A stretch of DNA of 64,000 bases from Tricholoma matsutake (taxonomy: Eukaryota > Basidiomycota > Agaricomycetes > Agaricales > Tricholomataceae): assembly GCA_026075535.2 (NCBI GenBank), contig AP026543.1, positions 8,494,001 to 8,558,000 on the forward strand, read 5' to 3'. The position numbers and the translations under genes are program-made. The notes below the pieces were generated by a model. It was not told where the DNA came from. It ran no database searches and saw only the letters and a program-made list of their open reading frames with translations. Positions 1 to 10,237 of this stretch are shown piece by piece (position 1 is the first letter of the stretch; every line of letters begins with the position of its first letter).

Positions 1-223
1 GCTTATAAGGACCCATGTATAATAAACCCCTCCAAACTTTCCCAGAACTTTTTGAAAGGTTACAGAGCCGATAGTAGCTTTGTATTCCCAGGTATTGCAT
101 TTTGTGATCAAAGATTGTTGTACAGCAAGTCATCCACTCCCTCTTTTTTTCAATTGGAATTCTGGAAAATGTTTGCATAGAATACACATAATAGTGTCTC
201 AATTAGTTTGAATATAAGGTTGT

Positions 224-610
224 CTAGATGTGTCCATGAGATCGTTTTTCAAACTCTCTACCATTTTCAATCCCGCTACACATGATAGTATCTAAGTAAA
301 AAAATACATACTTATTCATTGAACAGATATTCAGTAAGATCCATTCCATACTAGTCCAGAGTGAATCCCAATGCCTCTCGTCTTCCTCTCTCAACATCTT
401 CATTGACTCTGTTTCCTTGCCATGCTGCAGTCGGTGGATTCCAAAGGGGACCCGAAATGCTAATCCCTTCAATCTTTTGATCTGAGAAATTGCAACAAAC
501 GACAGCCCAGATGAAAAGTTCTTTGGACCAAGATCAATCACAGCATCCTCTAGTGTGAGGCCCTGGCTCTTGTGTAGTGCTGTTCTGGCCCAGCTTGGCC
601 TGAAAGCCAC
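224..610 (-). pseudogene. PIF1-like (Helitron) helicase C-terminal fragment
   Basis: The minus-strand translation contains the C-terminal signature of PIF1/Helitron superfamily 1 helicases: HKSQGLTLEDAVIDLG followed by a GLSFVAISQIKRLKGLAF-like stretch and an RLQ...EE.RH tail. In intact proteins this is the last helicase motif, which couples ATP hydrolysis to 5'-3' unwinding, and in Helitrons it belongs to the Rep-helicase that drives rolling-circle transposition. Only about 100 residues remain. The usual 500 or more upstream residues with the Walker motifs and the Rep domain are absent, because the DNA beyond 610 is unrelated low-complexity sequence. I infer a dead Helitron tail rather than a cellular PIF1, since cellular PIF1 would not normally be reduced to this piece inside a repeat cluster. 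Confidence 0.65.
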
Positions 611-1045
611 AGCTTTGGCTTGGCTTGAGACGGCTTTGGCTTTCTCAACACACAGGCCAGGCCAAAGCTGTCAACCAGGCCACAGCTTTTGTATGCAAAA
701 TGTCTCAAATGGCCACAGGTCCATTGGTTGTACAGGAAGCTAATTAGAACAATACATATTTTTCTTGTTCAATAAGCAGCCTCAGACTGTGTTCACTCAG
801 GATAACTATGAGCCACAATGTACAAAGAAACAATATGTAATAAACTTGCCTAAACATGAGGGAGGTGGAATTAAATACATGTCTACTAAAAATTTTGTGG
901 CCATACATTACATTGTGAGCAAGTGGGGGATGACAAACTAATGAAAAAGAAAGAAGAAAAAAAGAGCTTCATATCTCCCACAACTCATTGTCATGTTGGG
1001 TCATCACTGTTATCACTGTCATCCCAACAGCTCCATCAGCACATA
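611..1045. other. Intergenic, no gene seen
   Basis: At about 600-735 there are short imperfect direct and inverted copies of a GCCAAAGCTG-like word. The rest is AT-rich sequence without a credible reading frame. Confidence 0.6.
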
Positions 1046-1626
1046 GTGCTTTCAGGCCCAGTCCATCAGACCAGAAAATAACTGCAAACTGGACTGGACT
1101 GGACTGGAAAAAAACCAGACCATCAGTCCAGTTTTTTTTGCTTTTTGGGTTTTGAAAATTGCAGAAAACTGGTCAAACAGGACTGGTTATGACTGGTTTA
1201 TTACCAAACCAACACCGCCATGTATGCACCTACTTCATGTCTTGAATCTTCAACAAAAATTAAGCAAATCGGCCAAGAATTGAGTGAGATATCATCAGAG
1301 CCAGGTATTGACCAATTATTGACCAAGGTGTGATTGGTCACTACTCAGTTTTGATGATATCTCACTCAGTTCTTGGCCAATTTACTTGATTTTTATTGCA
1401 GGCTGGAGGCAGTGGGTAGGGGAAGGTGGGAAAATGGTGGTTATAGCCAGTTTTGACTAGTATGAACCGCATTTTTGATGTGAACCAGTTACAACTGGTT
1501 ATGACCAGTTTTTTGTGAAAAAAACCAGTTTTGGTCCGGTTATTTGGCACTTTGCTTTATAGTAAACCAGTCATGGTCACAGTTTTGCCAAAAACAGCCA
1601 GAAAACTGGACCAGACCTTAAAGCAC
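1046..1626. mobile_element. MITE with TA target duplication (Tc1/mariner-like)
   Basis: The 581-bp segment starts GTGCTTTCAGG and its other end, read in reverse complement, starts GTGCTTTAAGG. About 16 of the first 20 positions match, and most mismatches are transitions. It is flanked on both sides by TA (1044-1045 and 1627-1628), the target duplication of Tc1/mariner elements. There is no coding capacity. The interior is full of CTGGTT/AACCAG and GGACT words and a long fold-back. I infer a non-autonomous miniature inverted-repeat element; no parent transposase is visible in the window. Confidence 0.7.
1255..1395. repeat. Long hairpin inside the MITE
   Basis: Positions 1255-1297 and 1352-1395 are inverted copies of about 43 nt with a few mismatches (GCCAAGAATTGAGTGAGATA against its near complement). 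The spacer contains a second inverted pair, TGACCAAT/ATTGGTCA. A transcript would fold into a two-tier stem. Confidence 0.85.
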
Positions 1627-1639
1627 TATCAACACATCC

Positions 1640-2496
1640 CCATATCCTGGTCCCTATTGTTGTTGTCCTATGCATGCAACATGATTGTTGCCACCTAAGC
1701 AGTTCCCCACTCACCAGTAAATGTCCCCAATTCCTGTGTCGTCATTGTCTGTAGCACCTGTGGTCCACCCTGTGAGTAGTTGCTGGGCCATCTGTCATTG
1801 ATGTTGGGGTTGTTGTCATTGTCCTCATTGTCCTCTTCCCTATCATCTGGTCCTTGCCATCATCATCATCATGGTCTGGTCTTGATTTTGGTCTTCCCAT
1901 CATCATCATTGCTGATGTGGTTGTCCTCTGCTACTTGCTGATGTCCTTGTCCTTGTCTCATTGGTGTCCTTTTGTTTGCTCCCTGTCGTCCCCATTTTTG
2001 TGTTGTAGTCATGACTCATCCTGTCATTGTTGTCTCCCCCTCATTGTTGTCTCCCTTGACCTGGTCCCCATCATTGCTGTGTGCTTCCTCATCAGGCCCC
2101 TGGTGGTGGTTGGGGGGCGCTACTGTTGTGTGGTGGTGTTGTTGTCATTCCCTCACTGTTTTATCATTGCTCCCTGTTCTACCCCATGAGCATTGGCTTG
2201 CAGTGGCAGTTGGGGTTGCTGTAGTGGTGGTGGCATCATTGGGCATGGGCTTGTCATGTCATTGGAACACAGTTAGATCCCCTAGATTATTGAAAACATA
2301 TGTTAGTTAAACAAAAAACATGAAACATTCATTCACCTGTCATCCTCATTTTCACTGTTCTAGTCATCCTGTCATCATTGTCTCCCCCTTGTTGTCTTCT
2401 CCCTTGACCTGGTCCCTGTTGTTGCCATCTGCTTCCTTGTCGGGCCCCTGGTTGTGGTTGGGGGGTGCTGCTGTGGTGTGGTGGTGTTGTTGTCAC
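1640..2496. repeat. C/T-rich low-complexity block with internal duplication
   Basis: A strand-asymmetric block built from TTGTCATTGTCCTC-type words. The stretch 1990-2160 is an imperfect direct duplicate of 2340-2500; both contain CCCTTGACCTGGTCCC and GGTGGTGTTGTTGTCA. Long open frames here encode only simple Ser/Pro/Val/Leu runs and are not credible genes. Confidence 0.7.
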
Positions 2497-2948
2497 TGTT
2501 AAGACTATGGGTCTTATACTCAGCCTTGGCTTCATATATCATGGTTGGAGGCTTTCCAACTGTAGCGAGTTTGGTCCTAGACTTGGGTGCTTCCCTAGTC
2601 AATATGGCTATCCATACTTAGAGGCTTTCTAAGTAGACCATCTGTTGAGTATCACAATTGGAGACTTTCCAATTGTAGAGTTTGAGTTATCACAGCTAGA
2701 GACCTTCTAAGCTGTAGAGAGTTCTGGTTGAGTTTAAGACCATTGATTGAATTAGGTCAAGCTGAGGAATACACAGAATGTAACTACAGCTTATATACAG
2801 GTCTGAACTATCATCCAACAGTAGTACAAGATAAGTCTGTGCCTCCTGATAGGTAGATAGAGCTCATAGCCCACTGCATGAGTAGGCCTCACTTTTGATT
2901 GGATGATAAGAAGAAGGTGGGTAAGACACCTTGGCCATGTGCTCAGTA
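2497..2948. repeat. Segment with four related hairpins, possible solo LTR
   Basis: Four short stem-loops occur at 2544-2560, 2616-2634, 2654-2676 and 2692-2715. Each has a different stem, but all share a GGAGGCTTTCC/AGAGACCTTCT-like centre. The segment begins TGTTAAG and a TTACA lies near its end, so a solo LTR with imperfect flanks GTCAC/GTCCC is possible. The same TTACA also belongs to the neighbouring SINE-like tail, so the right boundary is uncertain. No coding capacity. Confidence 0.45.
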
Positions 2949-3258
2949 CTTTACAGTCCCCCACCTGTCCTAGTGGACTCCGACTGGACTGACTGGAGTC
3001 CGAGTGGAGTCCAATTAAACTATACTAAGTCATGTAGAGTTCAATCCCCCACTGGAGTCCAAGTGGAGTCTGAGTGGAATGCATTTCAACCAAATGATAA
3101 GTTTAGATACTGAGCTCAAAGGACTTTGGGCTTGGTGAATTTCATAAAGTACCCACAAAATAAATTTGTGTAGTACAGGAATTGAACTCAAGACCTCACA
3201 ATAAGGAATCACATGACAAACCAAACAAGTGTGCTCAACCATTTGAGCCACAGGAGAC
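2949..3258 (-). mobile_element. tRNA-derived SINE-like copy 1
   Basis: Read on the minus strand, 3255-3165 resembles a tRNA-type polymerase III promoter. There is an A-box-like TGGCTCAAATGGTTGAGC and a B-box-like GGTCTTGAGTTCAATTCC. A body follows with repeated GGACTCCA/GGAGTCC words, and the tail is GGTGGGGGACTGTAAAG. A second copy at 22635-22941 has the same order of parts and nearly the same tail. I infer a SINE family; the precise ends and target duplications could not be fixed. Confidence 0.5.
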
Positions 3259-3645
3259 TTATTAGGGATGAATATAAGGTTTATTTATGACTCAACTTTT
3301 CATATTCTTTGAGGAGGCATTTTTCAAACAATTAAGATCAAAAATTTTAATTAACCACATCCCTCATGTAGGACACAAGGGAGTGGGTATAATATAATAA
3401 TAAACAAAAAAAACCCCTCTTGCATCTTGTGAGAGGGGGGGTTGGGGTGGGTGTTGTCACCTGCCCCTCCTCACATGCATCCATCGCCATAGCAAGCCGC
3501 ACCTGTCATCCACCCTATGAGCAGTTGCTTGTAGGCATGGGGATGGGTGCTGTGGTCATCATAGCCCTGGTGTACCCGCCATCCACCCACCAAGCAGGTG
3601 CTCATTGGTGTGGGCTCTCACCACCCATCCACCCTGCAAGCAGAG
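3259..3645. repeat. Intergenic and low-complexity host DNA
   Basis: AT-rich sequence to about 3419 is followed by a G/C-rich degenerate repeat with CACCCTGCAAGCAG words. The same word occurs at 21950 and 22085. The block is continuous with 21643 once the element between is removed. Confidence 0.65.
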
Positions 3646-3896
3646 TGTTAGGGTGACACCCACTATCTGCTAGCTAAGACCATGTGGGTTCTCTCTACAA
3701 GAAGGGGGCGGGATCCACGCTCGTGATGGGGGAATTGATGGTTTTGATGTGAGGGGTTATTAATAGGTGAGTTTGTTGAGATAGGCCTTTCACACTGAAA
3801 ACGTAGGTGGAATACCTAAGAGAACACAACTGGGGTTTCCTAGGCATATATTTAGGGTTTATATACTATGTTACACATATTGTACATTGTTGTTAC
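3646..3896 (-). repeat. A2 3' LTR, distal part
   Basis: Reverse complement of the last 251 bp of the family A LTR, starting TGTTAGGGTGACACCC on the plus strand and ending in TTACC. The other 150 bp resume at 16151. TTACC at 3892-3896 and 16146-16150 is the target duplication of A1. Confidence 0.93.
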
Positions 3897-4288
3897 CTGT
3901 TAGGAAACCACCCCATTACCTAATAAACTTTCATTTTTATTTTATTATGTTGAATTACGCTACATGACGCCAAATGATGCTACATTTTGATAGCATGAGA
4001 ATTTTATTTCGCACGCATCAAAATGTACACGCATGTACGAGTGCGTCAGTAACAACAATGTACAATATATGTAACATAGTATATAAACCCTAAATATATG
4101 CCTAGGGGACCCCAGTTGTGTTCTCTTAGGTATTCCACCTACATTTTTGGTGTGAAAGGCCTATCTCAACAAACTTACCCCTTGCATCAAAACCATCAAT
4201 TTCCCCATCACGCGCGCGGATCCCGCCCCCTTCTTGTAGAGAGAACCCACACGGTCTTAGCTAGTAGATAGTGGGTGTCACCCTAACA
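3897..4288 (+). repeat. A1 5' LTR
   Basis: 392 bp, begins TGTTAGGAAACC and ends GGGTGTCACCCTAACA. It lacks a short TATTAATAAC segment present in the other LTR copies. Confidence 0.94.
4080..4124 (+). promoter_or_regulatory. LTR TATA box and predicted transcript start, family A
   Basis: TATATAAA lies at 4080-4087. AGTTGTGTTCT at 4114-4124, about 30 nt downstream, is the predicted 5' end of the element RNA, because it is exactly complementary to the primer site after the LTR. The start position is inferred from this pairing, not observed. Confidence 0.6.
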
Positions 4289-4301
4289 GAAGAACACAAC
4301 T
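4289..4301 (+). other. Self-primer binding site, family A
   Basis: Two nt after the LTR end, AGAACACAACT (4291-4301) is the perfect reverse complement of AGTTGTGTTCT in the LTR (4114-4124). No tRNA 3'-end match (TGG...) is present. This arrangement is known for the Tf1/sushi group, which primes from its own RNA 5' end. A2 keeps the same site at about 21223-21233. Confidence 0.7.
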
Positions 4302-4774
4302 TCCCATATCAGTGCACCTTCTCTTACTTGCGCATATGTCATTGTTTCACCGCACCACATCTGATTACTCATCCTTTCGGCATGAGCCAGAAGTACTTGT
4401 ATATACATAATCTACCTTTTCTTTTGTAAGCCGATGCCAGGCCTCGCCTTACATTGCGACTGCCAGTGATTGAGAGGCAGCGCTCGTCATTAGGACAGCT
4501 GCAACCAGACAACCGATCGGATCTGGTTTAGTTACAATTTACATCACTCTATTCGGACGACTATTTTAGTTACAAGCCGAATTCAGTGATATCTCCGAGA
4601 TCAGGCACTGTTGGAAGGGTTGTTGATCCGAAGTGTCAAAATAGGTGCCCGACGAATGACAAACCATTGACGAACCTCGACGAACCTTATCACGTGACCT
4701 GTAGACATTTGGAGAGGTCTCGAAGTAAAATTTTGAATTTGTCGAAGAAGTGATTCATCACAGATTCTACAATT

Positions 4775-5872
4775 ATGTCCGAACCTTCAACTTCTAATCC
4801 CGGTCCTAATCCTGTTCCCATACCAGCACTAGAGGTGAAAATTGATGCACTCACAGCGCAAATGTCGCAATTAGTGTCAGTATTGGCAGCATCACAGCCC
4901 AGACAAGTGGAAGTACAGCCAGAGACAACAGGAGAAAGAGATGATGAGATGGAGGAGATGGTGGAGTGGATATTGCAGGAGGATGAGATGGTGGAGAAAT
5001 CTGGAAATGGAAAAGCGTGCTTACCTAAGTACACACCCCCACAAATCTTTGACGGTACCATGGAGAATACAAAATCCTTCATCAGCTCTATAGTATTGTA
5101 CATCCATGGGAGGAAGCCTGAGTTTTGTACAGCCGAGTCTAGGATTATGTTTGCTTTCTCATACATTCAGGGGGGGAAAGCACAGTTCTGGAGAAATGAG
5201 GCTATTAATCAAATTGCTGCAGGAAATAAACCATTTGCAACCTTCAAGGAATTTCTGGAGAGATTGGAGGCACAGTTTGGAGACCCTAATCCAAAGGCGA
5301 CAACCAATGCTAAATTAAAGACCATGCACCAAGGTTCCTTAACGGCGGATGAATTTATTTTGCAGTTCAAAGCAGAAGCTTCACAAACAGACATGGGAGA
5401 AGCCGCATTGGTAGAGTTTTTGAAAGCAGGATTAAATCCCTCTTTATTCAAGTCTATCTACCGACTACCTTCTATGCCAGCGAAGTTGGATGAGTGGTAT
5501 AATTGGGCAATGTGCCTTGACCGGCAATATCGGCAGGAACAGGCGGAGTCAAAGTTGATGTATGGAAGTAGTAAATTTGGAAAGTCATCAGGAGGAAAGT
5601 CCGAGAAAGGAAAGGCACCTCAGGCGCAAGCTCCGAGGGCACAGCCACCGGCCATGGCAGTGACACCTATAGTTATGGAGTCGGCAGCACCAGCAGAGGC
5701 AATGGAGGTTGATCAAGTGGGGAGACGAGCCCCACTTAAATGTTTTAACTGTGGGCAGTTAGGACACATTTCTAAGTATTGCAAGCAGAAGAGAAAGATC
5801 AGGGGAGCTACAATCGAGGAAGTGAAGCAGGAGGAAGGCAAGCAGGAGAATTTTGTGGAAGAGTCCCAGTGA
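4775..5872 (+). CDS. Gag, family A (A1), intact
   Basis: A 365-residue gag polyprotein and the only undamaged gene of the family A pair. It would form the virus-like particle and package element RNA. A short acidic/Pro-rich N-terminus (about residues 1-85) is followed by a retrotransposon gag domain (about 90-260, with FLERLEAQFGDPN and EFLKAGLN-type motifs). A basic Gly/Ser/Lys linker follows, then a CCHC zinc knuckle near residue 323 (CFNCGQLGHISKYC). The gag stop TGA overlaps a GTG that opens the pol frame at -1, the same geometry as in family B, so pol is probably made by frameshifting or reinitiation. The A2 copy has a TGA where this copy keeps the CGA of the Tyr-Arg-Leu segment. Confidence 0.92.
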   Translation: MSEPSTSNPGPNPVPIPALEVKIDALTAQMSQLVSVLAASQPRQVEVQPETTGERDDEMEEMVEWILQEDEMVEKSGNGKACLPKYTPPQIFDGTMENTKSFISSIVLYIHGRKPEFCTAESRIMFAFSYIQGGKAQFWRNEAINQIAAGNKPFATFKEFLERLEAQFGDPNPKATTNAKLKTMHQGSLTADEFILQFKAEASQTDMGEAALVEFLKAGLNPSLFKSIYRLPSMPAKLDEWYNWAMCLDRQYRQEQAESKLMYGSSKFGKSSGGKSEKGKAPQAQAPRAQPPAMAVTPIVMESAAPAEAMEVDQVGRRAPLKCFNCGQLGHISKYCKQKRKIRGATIEEVKQEEGKQENFVEESQ

Positions 5873-5912
5873 AGGTTTCCCCATTGGTGACCCAGAATCG
5901 TTACAATGTATT

Positions 5913-6338
5913 TATAAGGGCAACCTAAGCCTCTAGCAAAGGGAAATCCGAAGTTAAAATTATGCTACATAATACAGGGATTGGGGGCACACCTAGCAAA
6001 GGGAAATCCAAAGAGAAGACTCTAAGGATCCCCTTGCTGATGCCCAGTATATGTGAAGACGACAAAAATCAAATATAACCTAAAAATAGAAAAAGGCGGA
6101 GATAGGCGGATCAAGGCCGCCGAATGACATCATACCAAGGGGTATGTGTCGGAAGGGGTACTCCACCTCTAAATATAAAAGTGTCAACATGTACAAACAT
6201 GATAGCAAGGGAAAATTAGTAATAAAATCCAGAAAAATCATAGAAAATGAAGAATAGAAGGAAATGAGGTGGGGAAAAATATAGGACGAACATAAAAAAT
6301 AGGAAAAACACACAGGGCACCCCCCTAGTCCCCTTACA
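5913..6338 (-). repeat. B1 3' LTR
   Basis: 426 bp; on the minus strand it runs TGTAAGGGGACT to CCCTTATA. Confidence 0.95.
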
Positions 6339-6352
6339 TCACCCCCTCTCTA
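6339..6352 (-). other. B1 polypurine tract
   Basis: On the minus strand AGAGAGGGGGTGA directly precedes the 3' LTR, the usual position of the plus-strand DNA primer. Confidence 0.7.
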
Positions 6353-6433
6353 AGATGCATCGCCCCGATGCATTCAAAACCGTATACGACCAAAGTCCGT
6401 GACTTGAATGCGACGCAGTGCAGCAGTGTGCTG

Positions 6434-9400
6434 TCAATGGAATTCCTTGATTAACCGAGGGGCATTTATGTCAGACTCTTCAACCCATGAGTTCTCCTCA
6501 TACCCATAACCCTTCCAATGTACCAAATACTGGAGTTTTCCTCGATGCAAACGGCTGTCCAAGATTGACTCGACTTCATATTGGGGTTCTCCCTCGATCA
6601 CTGTAGGTGGTGGTGGTGGGTGTGAATGGCGTCCCAGGAACAGATCTGGGGGAGCTGGAAGCAATTTGATGACATGGAAGATGGGATGGAGTCTGGACAT
6701 GGAGGCTGGGAGGCGTAGACGATAGGCATGTGTTCCAACGCACTTGACAATGGGGAAAGGTCCCAAGAAGCGATGAGCGAGTTTCTTGGATGGACATGTA
6801 GTGGAGATGTCACTGGAGTCAAGATAAACTCGATCACCAACCTTGTACTGAGGGGTTGGGGAGTGCCGTTGGTTGTAAAATCGCGCCATGTCGTCCTTCG
6901 CCTTTGCTAAGGCTGCCCTTGCCTCCTCCAAGCTATCCCTCATGCGTTCTGTGAACTCATTCACTGTCTCGATGTGTGAGGGAGTTTGGCGAGGTTCAAA
7001 TCCCATGCGTGGATGTCGTCCAGTGTCTAAGAGGAAAGGGGTCTGTTGAGTGGAAGCATGGACATGGTTGTTGTATCCAAACTCGGCCAAAGGAAGGAGA
7101 TCATCCCAATCGTCCTGGCATTCATTGACAAAGAGGCGGATGTACTGCTCCAGTTCCTGGTTGACTCGCTCTGTCTGGCCATCAGTTTGTGGGTGATAAG
7201 CGGTTGAAGCGAGGAGTCGGTACAGCTCACGAGTGAACTCTGCCATGAACTGAGGGCCACGATCCGAGAGGAAGGCACCAGGAAGTCCATGCAATTTCCA
7301 CACATGGTGGAGGTAGAGTCGAGTGGCACCTAGGGCACTGACAGTGGTGTGAGTGGGAATGAAGTGAGCACGTTTTCCCACTGAGTCAACTGTGCACATC
7401 ACCGCATCAAACCCGTTTGACTCTGGCAACTCCACCACAAAGTCGACGCTGACGACATCCCAACGACTCTCTGGAACAGGAAGAGGGTGTAGCTCACCAA
7501 TAGGCTTGTGACGAGGAACCTTGGTGCGTAAGCAAAGGTCACAAGTGTGACAATACTGACCAATGAGCGGCGACATTTGTGGCCACCAATAGTTCCGTGA
7601 GGTGAGCTCCAAGGTCTTCCAGCGTCCGGGGTGGCCAGCAATCTGTGAGTCATGGTGTTGGGATATGATGCGCCAGTGAAGGTCTGGGTCATTGGGAACA
7701 TAGATGCGATCCCTGAAATACAACAAGTCCTCCTTTTCAGCCCACTCTGCCACACGTAAGGAAAGGGTTGATCCCTTCCTCAGTTCTTTAACAGCTCAGG
7801 CGACAACATCCTCATGTAAACCGCTACGGTTTGCGCGACGAATGTCACGTAGGATGTCCCGCTCCTCGCCCTGGGGTGCGATGCCTTCCAGTGCCTGAAT
7901 GGTGAACAGGTCTGGCTGCAACAGCACAATGTTTTGGTTGTCACCGCTGCCATCCCCATGGTCTGCACGTCGGGATAGGGCATCGGTCTTCCCCATGCTG
8001 CGACCCAGACGGTGGTGTAAGGAGAAGTCGAATCTAGATAGATACAGGGACCAACAAGCTTGACGACAGTTCAATTTCTTGGCCGTCATGAAGTACTCAA
8101 GGTTCTTGTGATCCGTCCAAATTTCCACCTTGTGTTGGGCACCCTCGAGGAAGTGTCGCCACTCCTCAAGCGCACGCATTATCGCCAACATCTCCTTGTC
8201 ATGGATCTCGTAGTTTCTCTCTACAGCACTAAGGCTTTTGGAGTAGAATGCAACAGGATGCCACTTCTGGTCCTCTGGAGACTGCTGAGACAACATGGCG
8301 CCCGTCGCAAAGTCAGAACTGTCGGCTTCTACATGAAAGGGACGCGAATCATCAGCAAAGGTAAGGATCGGAGCAGAAGTGACCATCTCCTTAAGCTTTT
8401 CGAACGCCTCCTGTTGTGCATTATCCCACCTCCATGCCTCCTTTCCTGTCAAGTCAAACAGTGGTCGTGCATGATGTGAGAAATCCTTGATAAAACGCCG
8501 ATAGAAATTGATGAAGCCCAGGAAAGACTGCACCTCCTTCTTGTTCGTGGGCATTGGCCAAGCTGTGACCCTGTTTACCTTGATAGGATCCATCTCCACT
8601 TGACCCTCCGAGATAATCAGGCCGAGGTACTCGATCTTGGTCCTTTTGAACTCGCATTTGTCCTGACAAAGGTAGAGTTTGTACCGTCGAAGTCGCTCTA
8701 GGACGAGGCGCGTGATGCGACGGTGTTCTTCAACCGTGCGAGTGAAGATGAGGATGTCATCGAGATAGATGCAGACAACGCCTTCGAGGATGAGGTCATG
8801 GAAGATGTCATTCATCATGGTCTGAAAGGTGGCAGGGCTATTAGTAAGGCCAAAGAACATGACAAGCGGTTCAAGAAGACCACGGTTGGTATGAAAGGCT
8901 GCCTTCCACTCATCTCCCTCCTTTATCCTCACATTATTATAGCCCCAATGGACATCGAGCTTGGTGAAGTATCGGGTTCCACGGAGCTGGTTTACAAGTT
9001 CGGAGATGAGGGGTAGTGGGTAGCGATTTTTGACCGTGATGTTGTTGAGCCTTCTGTAGTCTTGAACCGGTCGAAGTGAGCCATCCTTCTTCTTGACAAA
9101 GAAAAAGGGAGAGGCCATGGGTGATTTTGATGGTCGAATACGTCCAGAGGCCAGGTGCTCGTCGATGAACTGGTCAAGCTGCCGTTGTTCTTCTGGAGAG
9201 AGAGGATAGACCTTGCAGGATGAAGGGGTTGCGCCGGGGGTGAGTTCGATCGCGTGATCCCATGGCTTACGCGCGGGAAGAGAGTCGAATGACTCCTTGG
9301 AGAACACGTCTTCAAACTCATGGAGATGAGGGAGTAAGGAGTTAGTAGAGGATTTAGCAGCATTGTTTTTGTGGAAGGCCTCGGCAAGGCGTTGGGATAT

Positions 9401-10237
9401 GTTCGATGTGGCACACACCTCATGCGATGAGCGAATCACAGTGTAGAAGATCCGATCACCCTCCTCCACCTCCTCTGGGTCCTCATCATCATCATCCAAG
9501 TCCGGCATTAGATCAGGAACCCCTTCCAATTCCACTTCCGGTATAGGCAGGGGTCCAGCACGACACTTCTGAGTTCGTCGTATTGCTGCCTTCTGTCCAC
9601 GACGTTCTTGCCTGGCTTCTGTGAAACACGTCCGACAGCGGGATGGACATCGGCTCATGGTAACCTCCCCAGTGCGCCAGTCGATCTCTGGGTTATGGTC
9701 TCGAAGCCATGGATATCCCAAAATCACCTTCTGCTTTCCTAATTGAGTGACAGCAAAAAGGGCACGCTCACTATGATCTTTGTAATGGAGAACCAGGTCT
9801 GCAACCTCTCGGATGGCACCAGCTTCATTTGGGGATCCATCCACGTTATATACAGGTATCGGACGTGAGAGTAAGCGAGTATTTAGACGATGTTGTTGTA
9901 CCAGATGGGAATCGATGAAGAGACCAGTTGCACCAGAGTCCAGGAGCGCAGAGACACCGAGTATCTGTCCAGTGTCGGTCGTCTGCAGTTCGATGGCCAG
10001 GTTTAAGGAATGTGCAGAGGGAGTGGATGCCACAATATACTTGCGTGGTAGTTTACGCTCCCATGATTTAATTTTGGGATGTGGAGTAGAAGGAGAGATG
10101 GGGAGAGCAGGTACGTCTTTAGCCAACTTCGAAGGGTCAGAGAGGGGAGCAGTCACAGAAATGGATTCATTCTCCGGGGATTCAACTGACAAGACTTCAA
10201 AGCAGTTATGGACAGGCAGTGAGGGCATACGATTCAC
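6434..10237 (-). pseudogene. Pol, family B (B1), one internal TGA
   Basis: One reading frame of about 1268 codons, broken only by TGA at 7796-7798. Order: aspartic protease (LLDSGATGLFID), reverse transcriptase with RYFTKLD and the catalytic YLDDILIF, RNase H (VEADSSDFATGA and DHKNLEYF), HHCC zinc finger (HHDSQIAGHPGRW ... CHTCDLC) and integrase core. The core has VDFVVELP, FLSDRGPQF and TDGQTERVNQ for the D, D and E residues, with a small deletion before AYHPQTDG. A chromodomain (YEVESILDSRL ... HWKGYGYEENSW) ends the protein and places it among chromoviruses, which can target heterochromatin. The frame opens at GTG overlapping the gag stop; the first ATG is at about 10228. The TGA sits at a Val-Ala-(Arg) position, consistent with CGA to TGA. 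Confidence 0.93.

Noticed and set aside
1854..2310. Overlapping plus-strand frames of about 110 codons as small membrane proteins
   Set aside because: Hydrophobicity follows from the C/T-rich simple repeat, and two frames overlap almost fully.
2497..2955. A firm solo LTR call
   Set aside because: TG ... CA ends exist, but the right end coincides with the SINE-like tail and the flanking 5-mers GTCAC/GTCCC do not match. It is kept only as a possible LTR.
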